Of a DNA stretch of 64,000 nucleotides, positions 57,216 through 64,000 are shown piece by piece (position 1 is the stretch's first letter; each line of letters opens with the position of its first letter). Under the pieces are notes generated by a model. That model made no database searches. It was not told the DNA's origin and was given only the letters and a program-made list of their open reading frames with translations. Origin of the DNA: Polytrichum commune (taxonomy: Eukaryota > Streptophyta > Polytrichopsida > Polytrichales > Polytrichaceae); the NCBI GenBank assembly GCA_950295325.1, contig OX485804.1, positions 45,930,429 to 45,994,428 on the forward strand, written 5' to 3'. The position numbers were made by a program, and so were the translations under genes.

Positions 57216-60200
57216 ATGTCGATATCATTCACCATATGTACGACACCGGGTCGAATGCCACGGCGTTCGCGAGCAGGTCTAGCAGCTACATCAGACAGAT
57301 AAGCTGCTTCCGCTGTCGGATAGAGAGGGTTCCGCCTTGGGAAAGCGCTGGGCTTCTGGCTGCAACTAGATTTTATCGGACCCATCGAATCTTCTGATCT
57401 TCAATCGAATCTTCCGGTCTTCTAGTCTTCAATTTCTTCAATTTCTTCTAATCTTCAACCTCTTTCCCGTCGACCTATCCTGTTGCGGCTCTATATGGAT
57501 AAAGGGTAAGGGTAGTGTGATAAGAAACCACGGCTTCGGACGGGTAAAACGGGACGTCAGAACACGAGCTGACGTCCGAAAGATTGGCTCCTAAACTTTC
57601 AAACCCACGGTGACCAGCAATCGCGCCTCACCAGTGGGAACGACAGAAAACAACCTTGTGGGTGATTAATCCCACTTCGTTGTCACAAACAACCTTGTGG
57701 GTGATTAATCCCACTTCGTTGTCACACAGGAAACAAATTACGATGCAGAAATGAAATGCAACTAGCCTCCAAAACCGGCTTGGAATCACACACACAAGAA
57801 AAAGACAACGTGCCACAAGCAACCACACATTCGAGTCTTGAAGCCTTCAATTCTTTAATCTGTCCGTCTTCTATGGTCGGTCGAAGTCTCAGCTCTTCTT
57901 TTAAGAACCAACATACTTCCCTCCACTCAAACAAGCACAAATCTTGATTGCTAACTTCCAAAACAACAAGTGAGATCTCTCATGAATCACAAATCCCTCG
58001 TATTTTATTCCATATTCTTCTCAAAACAACTCACACCGTGAGCTTCGAATCCACTTCTCTCTCTCAACAACTTCTCTCCCACAATAATCACCTAACATCT
58101 TTCCTTCACCACCTCTCCCTATCCATGCGAGAGACAAAGTTCTCTCTTATCCTCATCACATGGCTTCTAATCACCCATTGGTCCAAAGTAACTCAAGATA
58201 ACTAAAAGACAAAAATAAACTATGAGTAAATAAAAAGGTAATCTATTTCTATCATTTGGTAAAGGTAACTAAGAGTAACTATGAGTAAACATAAAGGTAA
58301 GCAACTTCTATCCACTTCTATCCTTAGGTAATGATAGCTAAAATAAACTATGAGTAAATAAAAAAAGTAATCTACTTCTATTCTTTATTATTTTTATCCA
58401 AGACCAAGAATCACAATGCAATATTAAATACGTACACATCTATATAGTGTACGTATTTACATCACGACACCGCGGATTGTGGTGAGTCATAAGACGTAGT
58501 CGGCCCCCTGTCATCTGAGGTGTGTGCATCAAAAGACGCAATGGTCTCTGCGGCAAGCCTCGCTCGCCGGTTGGCCACTTCATCGGGGTCTTCAGAAGCG
58601 GGGATGTCTGTAGTGGCTTGGGCCACGGTCAGGGAAGGTGAGGATGTTTTCCCTTCCAAAATCCTACCCGCTAAGTGGAAGACCTTAGCAGGTTGGAATT
58701 CTGGCGACGACCACTCCATAGCCGTGAACAAAAGGGTGTGCAACACTTTGGATGCCAAAGTGTGCACCATGCCAGTCGCTGGATTCGAAGTCTCCAAGCT
58801 CGAATGATGACCACTTACAGATTGGACCGCATCCGCCAATCCAAAAGATAATGGCAAACGGGCCTGGCCAATATGATCCGTGGGACCATTGCTCCGAGCT
58901 CGTAAGCTCTCCATATAGTCCCCTGTGGTCGAGGGCGTGGCTCGTGACACGGATTGAGCATGTGTCACCGCTGCGGAACTCACCATTTTTCCTGAGGCTC
59001 CGAACATATAATAATCCGGAGTAGAAGAACTAGCCTTAGCAGCGGAGGAGGACAATGAGTTCAAGATTTGGCCAGATGACGCCAAACTTTTGAACCTCTC
59101 CTCCAATGCTTCAATCTTCCCCTCCAACGCCTTTTCCCGATTGGAAGAAGGACGTTTCTCTGGATGGAGAGCAAAGCAGTTCTCCACCATGTGATTGTTC
59201 CACCCACAATGGGAGCACGTCAACTGCTTGGGTAAATGCTTACCTGCCCCCTTCGTCGAATCCTTTGCGGGATCAAATGGTTTCCGCTTTGGATTGCCTA
59301 CGGTCTGGGCTTGCCTTTGCTTCGAAGGACAATCCTTCTTAGCGTGGCCCGCCTGCCCACAAGACCAACAATGCAAGGTCTTTTCCACCTCCGCCTCCGC
59401 CAATCCTGCAGTCGCGACTGGCGCCTTCCGGGATTTGCTAGAATCCACTAGCAAGGACACCAAATTAGTGGCATCGTGCTGACACAATGCACGATCACAC
59501 TGCTCCACAATGGCGAATGCCTCTGTGAGTGTCGCTCGACCACCATAGTCCATGATGATCCTGGACAGCGCCAAGTCAAGGAAGCGTTTGTCAATCTTGG
59601 ACAAAAACACCTTCACCAATTGATTTTCCGCAAACACACCTCCAAATTCTCTGGTAAACCTCGCCAACCTCGTATACATGGTACGAGGTGTATCGTCATT
59701 CTCTCGTCTAAAATCTTGTATCCGCTGCATCTGGTCCCGACGGAAACCTCCATACTCCTCATGTAGATGCAGCTCAAATGCCCGCAACGGCTCAAAAACC
59801 GGCAGAGCTCCCAAAGAGGCTAAAGCCGCCTGGGTAGCCTGGGCATAACGGGAGAGTGGAAGAATAAAGCTTGACGTATTCGCCACAGCGGGAGCAGAAC
59901 CCTTATCCTTGGGTACACCAGGAGAAGCTCCCTCCACATCCACCACATATACTCCCTCTGGCACGTTTGACTTAACCTCAGGGACGGCCATGAAACTGGA
60001 AGCTGCGCCTTCCTTCAATGCGGATACCAACTCAACCCGAGTCTCCCAGTACCGCTCCACTTGGCGCAACTCCATCCAATGAGCCTCCGTCCACTGCTCA
60101 TAAGTTTGGAGAGTTTCGTGCTCCAAATGCTGAGGCAGAAGCTCGAACGTATACCAATCGTTAAAATTGGTATTGCGTTGGCTATTCTCTCACATTCATG

Positions 60201-60290
60201 TACGAAACCGGATTTTCCAGTCTTGCAGAGAAATGATCCCTGATCGACCGGAAAACCGGTCCCGTATCCCTCCCCTAGTCTCCTCCTCCA
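57160..60290 (-). pseudogene. Gypsy gag with two zinc knuckles, split by a solo LTR
   Basis: A 554-codon open stretch (60126-58462) lacks only the first codons, which begin near 60290 (MEEETRGGIRDRF) with a stop between. The N-terminal half carries the retrotransposon gag fold (AFELHLHEEYGGFRRDQMQR, YTRLARFTREFGG, FLSKIDKRFLDLAL). Two CX2CX4HX4C knuckles follow: CWSCGQAGHAKKDC (C253-C266) and CSHCGWNNHMVENC (C304-C317). Past the solo LTR (57314-58469) gag resumes with EAAYLSDVAARPARERRGIR and passes to protease. It packages element RNA in a working copy. Confidence 0.88.
57314..58469 (+). mobile_element. Solo LTR (family A) inserted in Gypsy gag
   Basis: 1,156 bp, TGTCGGATAGAGAGGG to ACATCACGACA, flanked on both sides by CCGC (57310-57313 and 58470-58473). 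It is the sister of the solo LTR at 40305-42405 without the nested block. A 38-bp segment (ACAACCTTGTGGGTGATTAA start) is tandemly doubled at 57649-57726. Gag reads through cleanly if it is removed. Confidence 0.9.
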
Positions 60291-60388
60291 TATTGTCAAA
60301 GGTTCCCACCCACAGGATGTGAGACCGAGTGATAGTCCTCACGCCGAAGTAGGCTGAAAAACCTCGTTGGGTGCTACCATTGGTTCAA

Positions 60389-61082
60389 TGTCTGAGAGGT
60401 CCGAGGGATGACCTTCTGATGTTCATGGTAACGGATAACGATAGTGTTGAGTACGAGTTGTAACCATAAACCCACAATGGAATGGTCATCAAATCAACAA
60501 CCCAAATGAATTAGTATTCAGGTACAAAGAGAAAAGTGGTCAAAGACAACATGTATCACCCTTCAACTTGATGTGACATCTACAAGAAAACATTTTTCTT
60601 CTTGTTGCTCCAACAATCCGCGGTTTTCTCTGTTCCAAAACTCTGGAACTTTGTCTCTCCTTGCCCCCATGCGCCCCCTTGCATGTTACATCTCAAGAAT
60701 CAAGAAAAAAAGAGAAAAAAATATAAAAATGAAGCATTCTTGCCAAGTGAGAAGGAAGAGAGTCAAACACTCATAAGAGCTCTAAATCTCTCTTCAAATG
60801 CACACAATGAGTCAAACTATCTCTCACTCCACCGTAGGAGAATCCAAGAGTGTAAATAGGGGAAGAAGAACTTAGGATTTATTGCAAAAACATGCAATCT
60901 TCACCTCACACAAGCTTTCTCCACACACTCACTAACAAGACTTGACTTGGCAAGAATACCAAGCCAAAGAGGAGGCTCTTTACTTAGGAGCCTTCCTCTC
61001 CACATCTAGATTTATCCATCCAAATCTAGATGGATGAAATCCAACAGATAAGGTGTGGTCATCGACGCCGTATACCGTGACA
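60389..61082 (-). repeat. Gypsy 5' LTR
   Basis: On the minus strand it starts TGTCACGGTATACGG at 61082 and ends near GAGACA at 60389, giving TGTC...GACA termini and about 694 bp. The primer-binding region follows (TTGAACCAATGGTAGCACCC). The outer edge is fixed by Copia gag sequence resuming at 61083 (GTTCCATCCTAAG). The inner edge is less certain. Confidence 0.7.
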
Positions 61083-61515
61083 GTTCCATCCTAAGTAATT
61101 GGATCCATCTAGCTCGAGCGGATCGAAAAAGAGAGAATGTGTTCGAGTCTCGCGGGGTTGGCGTTGCGTGGCCATGACTGTGGGGTCTATAGTAATCAAC
61201 TGTGCTAATTTGGGCTCAATTGCATGTGGCTACAGTGCATGAGGTTACAATACATGCGGATATAGCAATTGTCCTTTCCAATCGTGTTTCACTACCGTCT
61301 TTAAGGTTGTTGTTCATATCTATCTCTAAGTTTTGCAAATTTGTTGCTAATTCGAAATCCTAAGGTTGTTCTCTATGCTCGTGGACTGCTATGGTTAGCG
61401 GAAAGATGCTGTAGAAGGAAGAGAAAAGAACAGAAAAAGGGTGAAGAAGAGCAAGAGCAAGAGCAAGAGCTATGGTGGAAGAGGTATGGCGGAAGAGCTA
61501 ACGGTGTTGATAACG
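61083..61515 (-). pseudogene. Copia leader and gag start
   Basis: The minus strand directly after the 5' LTR begins CGTTATCAACACCG (primer-binding region), then a leader of about 330 bp, then ATGGCCACGCAACGCC (MATQRQPRETRTHS) and FFDPLELDGSNYLGWN-like codons, where the Gypsy insertion cuts gag. It pairs with the inverted copy at 39943-40304 and 42406-42480. Confidence 0.88.
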
Positions 61516-61776
61516 TGTTGAGAGACAAGCAAAAACACAAAGTATGAGCATCAAAGAATGAGCCGGAGCTCTATTCCATTAAGATTATATAGGAGTGAAG
61601 ACAATTGATTAACTTGGGTTAAGGTTTAGAGTGTGACTGGATTTATCATCCATCTACCTTATCGCTATCTACCTACTGTGACTTAACTGGTTATTAAGGA
61701 CCAGTCGGGTACGTATGCTTACTAAGCTATAGATGGAACCGGAGAGTAAATGGATGACATTCATCCTGTCTTGACA
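61516..61776 (-). repeat. Copia 5' LTR
   Basis: 261 bp, TGTTGAG to CTTGACA on the plus strand, followed by ACTTG, the same 5 bp that precede the other LTR at 16425. Confidence 0.9.
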
Positions 61777-62176
61777 ACTTGGATACGCACACTCTGGTAA
61801 GTCCCGGAGACTCACAAAGTTGCAACATAAAACACTGATTTTTTTTTTTAATTCTGGCATCAAGGCATCCGAGTTCACAAAGGTAGATAGGCACATGCAC
61901 CTTGAGACATGCTTAGGTATATAGATATTGTCCACACAAAAATGTTCCCATCGGAAAGATAATAGGTTTCTCACAGATCGAATCATGTGTCTGATCTGTA
62001 GATGTAACCTTTTCAAGCATGAAGCACGCGCGACGCAACTAGAGCAGCTATCTCACCCCTGCCTGCCTTCGTTTCTCCTCTGTCTCTCATCCCTGTCAAT
62101 TGCTTCGACCGAGTTGAGGGTTGTTGTGGGTTCTGCTTACAATGGCGAGGTAGCATAACAGCTGATGCGAACGACA
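61777..62176. promoter_or_regulatory. Upstream region of the right-hand host gene
   Basis: The first host DNA beyond the nest. It includes a pyrimidine-rich 5' leader-like tract (TTTCTCCTCTGTCTCTC near 62070) within 110 bp of the start codon. The retroelement nest therefore ends about 400 bp upstream of this gene. No clear TATA box was singled out. Confidence 0.4.
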
Positions 62177-63460
62177 ATGGCTTCTTGTGCGACTAGGTGT
62201 GTGCAATCTCTCCATCTGTCGCTGTATTTGCTTTTGTATGTTTTGGGTTAAGCTTTCAATGAATGAATGAATGCTGCTGGGATTTCGAATTTTGGATCTG
62301 GTTGAAATTTCCCATGTGAATTTGCTCAATCCTGGATGCAATTTGTGGGACTTTGTTCAAGTGCACGTGATTGGGATCATTGTCAATGCCTAGTCCATGT
62401 GGAGCTTCATCGTCCTACATGATTGACATGATGCTTAAATTTTATTTTTTTGTTGAGGATCCTCGATTGCAAGATTTTTCCTGTTTTTTAATGGCCGGAG
62501 GCTGGACAATCCCAACCCTAGACTCCAGTGCTTTTGTTTTGTTTTTTTTTTTTTGTTCTTTTTGTTTTTCCAATTGACTGTCACAAATTTCACCCATCAA
62601 GGGCAGATTTGTTTCTACAAAGAAAACCTATGTGAAGGCAATTGGTGACTCCTTGATGGTCGCTGAGGAATACAATTAGGCTTTGAATTACCTGCGGAGA
62701 TTTTCATATGTATTTTCTGCTCTAAGTTGTTTAGATTGTTTCTTACACGATGCATTTTGTATAGTGATGTGTATTTACATGACATGACAATGACTGGAGA
62801 ATGAATGATTCCAACCCTAGGTTTTCGTGTGTGTGTGTGTGTGAGAGTGTGGTTTTTTTTTTTTTTTTATAGTTTCCAACTCTCCTAAATCACTCACCTA
62901 TCGAAATGCTTCAAGACAAATTTGTTTATGTAGAGAACACAATAATTATTTGAAAGCAACTGGTAACCATTTGATGGCTGCCGAGGAGTACAAGTAGGAT
63001 TGAAATTTCTTGCATAGTTTTTGTACATGTTTTTCACTCTTGTTTGGTGTACCGATGTGTTTTACATGACATGGCAGTTATTGGGCTATTAACAAGCTTT
63101 CTTTGTTGAAAACCTCATGGAAACCCTTGATGTGTGTTGTGCAGCGTGGGTTTAGGTGTCAATCTACAATTGCAATCGAGTCGAATTTTGGATCATCAAA
63201 CAAGGGGATTATCGTTGACACAAAGACAATGCAGGGGCCGATCATGCGAACAACCACATTGTACAGGGTTCAGTTTGCAGCAGAGGGTTCAACTACTTGG
63301 TAGACCTAGAAATTATTCGATTTTACGCCTTGTAACAAGAAATGTGGCCACACCAAATGACGATTCTTTGGCTGTTGGGCTGCGCTCTAGGGAGGGTGGT
63401 GTTAGGGGGCAACCATCAAAATATAGTTCCTTCAACAGCAAGCAAGCGGATATTACCGAG
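62177..63460 (+). CDS. 5' end of a host gene, probable organelle-targeted protein (partial)
   Basis: Exon 1 (62177-62196, MASCAT) splices in phase to exon 2 (63145-63460; AG plus C gives Ser), yielding 112 codons. The product begins MASCATSVGLGVNLQLQSSR and is rich in Ser, Arg, Gln and Leu, poor in acidic residues and without domain, like a plastid or mitochondrial transit peptide. Exon 2 ends ACCGAG at a GTACTACC donor, and the remaining exons lie beyond the window. The function cannot be named. The intron contains a tandem duplication, and intron 2 a MITE at 63643. The plus-strand ORF without splicing is the weaker alternative. Confidence 0.55.
62545..63110. repeat. Diverged tandem duplication of about 313 bp
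   Basis: Two copies (about 62545-62857 and 62858-63110) share, in order, a poly-T run, CCAAYT, a TCACCYATC block, CARATTTGTTT, AAGSCAAYTGGT, TTGATGG then CTGAGGA or CCGAGGA, and TTTACATGACATG. This lies in intron 1 of the right-hand gene. Confidence 0.8.
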
Positions 63461-63642
63461 GTACTACCAGAATGAAAACTAATAGTATATTATTAGGTCA
63501 TGTAAATTCTGAATGATTCTAATCAGCATTTGACAGGGGATTCTGCTGCACCAAAGTATGTCTCATTTGAATCCTGTGTGCAAAAGTGACAAGGGTTTGA
63601 AGTTTTAAGGTAGACAATCTCACTTGTTTACTTTTCTTATTA

Positions 63643-63984
63643 GGTCACCTATATTTGAGTGGTTTGTGGTTTGGTGTGGCTCCAAATAATGGATGCCAAA
63701 AATAATGAAACTTGTCTGAAAGAGATTGGACTGTATGCTCAAAATATGACAATCATTTTAGGTTGAATAGTCAGCATAATTGGGGGGACCTTAATGACCA
63801 TTTAATGAGCTTGAGAATCTTCACTTTTAAATAAATAAGATCTTCATGTGAGCTCCGAAAACTACGTGGACAGTGGCTACAGCCTTTATTTGGATCTGCT
63901 AATCATCTTGCACAAATTGCATGTTTCATATCCAAGGAGAATATGGCTAGTTGGAAAAAGTAACCATTTAAGACCCATCTATCT
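63643..63984 (+). mobile_element. TA-flanked MITE copy in intron 2 of the right-hand gene
   Basis: Starts GGTCACCTATATTTGAGTGG after TA and ends near ACCCATCTATCT. Internal landmarks AGAGATTGGACTG, TTGGGGGGACC, GACCATTTAATG and GAGCTCCGAAAA match the copies at 4984 and 7616. The end lies close to the window edge. Confidence 0.7.
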
Positions 63985-64000
63985 TGTTGGTAGATGACCC

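Larger units (their letters stand above)
51464..61082 (-). mobile_element. Ty3/Gypsy retrotransposon carrying a cytosine DNA methyltransferase
   Basis: Read on the minus strand: 5' LTR (61082-60389), gag (about 60290-57160, split by a solo LTR), protease, cytosine-5 methyltransferase, reverse transcriptase, RNase H and integrase. That is the Gypsy order (RT before integrase) with an extra enzyme between protease and RT. It is inserted in the Copia gag (boundary at 61082/61083). The 3' LTR is absent: integrase stops abruptly after RAMPM near 51470. Pol is also broken between RT and RNase H (52916-54258). The copy is dead, but the gag and methyltransferase frames are largely preserved. Confidence 0.88.
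16425..61776 (-). mobile_element. Ty1/Copia element (minus), host of a 45-kb nest
   Basis: Two LTRs in the same orientation (16425-16693 and 61516-61776) begin TGTTGAG and end in CTTAACA or CTTGACA. They are roughly 92% alike by eye and are flanked by the same 5 bp, ACTTG. Between them on the minus strand lie the leader and gag start (61515-61083), reverse transcriptase (39942-38749, with a local inversion) and RNase H (17111-16785). The last is split from the rest by a CACTA insertion. Protease and integrase are not seen. The purine tract CCAGGAGGAG precedes the 3' LTR. Other elements and a methyltransferase-like pseudogene fill the middle. Alternative: two Copia copies joined by rearrangement. 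The matching flanks favour one insertion. Confidence 0.72.

Noticed and set aside
39943-61515. Leader copies at 39943 and 61515 as terminal inverted repeats of one DNA transposon
   Set aside because: The shared sequence is a Copia leader and gag start, and one copy is directly preceded by its LTR. An inverted Copia fragment explains it better.

Overview
The window is nuclear DNA of a streptophyte (plant or close algal relative). Evidence: spliced genes with GT-AG introns, a CACTA (En/Spm) transposon with a plant-type TNP2 transposase, Ty1/Copia and Ty3/Gypsy retrotransposons, hAT, Harbinger and TA-duplicating MITEs, and a gene start with a plastid-transit-like N-terminus. A Tc1-like DD34E transposase and a Gypsy element carrying a cytosine-5 DNA methyltransferase (DNMT) are unusual for seed plants, so a non-seed plant or charophyte is a reasonable but unproven guess. 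Host genes are sparse and most of the window is mobile or decayed DNA.

Layout. 1-4 kb: microsatellite, a hAT remnant with an intact 8-bp target duplication, and a possible Copia trace. 4.07-8.61 kb (minus): a complete six-exon gene for an RPA-interacting protein (253 codons), with two related MITEs in its introns. 9.6-16.4 kb: a Harbinger-type MITE, a 949-bp TA-flanked element, a decayed Tc1-like transposase, a tRNA-like SINE trace, and dense arrays of a short quasi-palindromic motif. 16.425-61.776 kb: one large nest. Two Copia LTRs (269 and 261 bp) with the same 5-bp flank (ACTTG) bound it. 61.8-64.0 kb: the first two exons of a plus-strand host gene that leaves the window.

Inside the nest: (a) a 21,634-bp CACTA element at 17112-38745 sits in the Copia RNase H with an ACG duplication. 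It has 71-bp terminal repeats and two divergently transcribed multi-exon genes with open frames (a TNPA-like protein and a 1,302-codon TNP2-like transposase). (b) The Copia reverse transcriptase carries a roughly 390-bp microinversion and abuts an inverted copy of the Copia leader and gag. (c) A 1.1-kb-class solo LTR is inserted in that gag and itself contains another solo LTR. (d) A decayed multi-exon gene for a beta-class (N4/N6-type) amino-methyltransferase-like protein and a small ORF with a SUMO-interacting-like motif lie at 43.4-50.9 kb. (e) A minus-strand Gypsy element at 51.46-61.08 kb encodes gag, protease, DNMT, reverse transcriptase, RNase H and integrase. A sister copy of the solo LTR interrupts its gag.

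How it fits together: the CACTA looks like the youngest and possibly autonomous layer. The Gypsy is degenerate: stops in and after the DNMT, pol disrupted, integrase cut short. The main point of interest is two kinds of methyltransferase-like coding sequence inside one nested retroelement block. One of them, the DNMT, is clearly part of a retrotransposon polyprotein.
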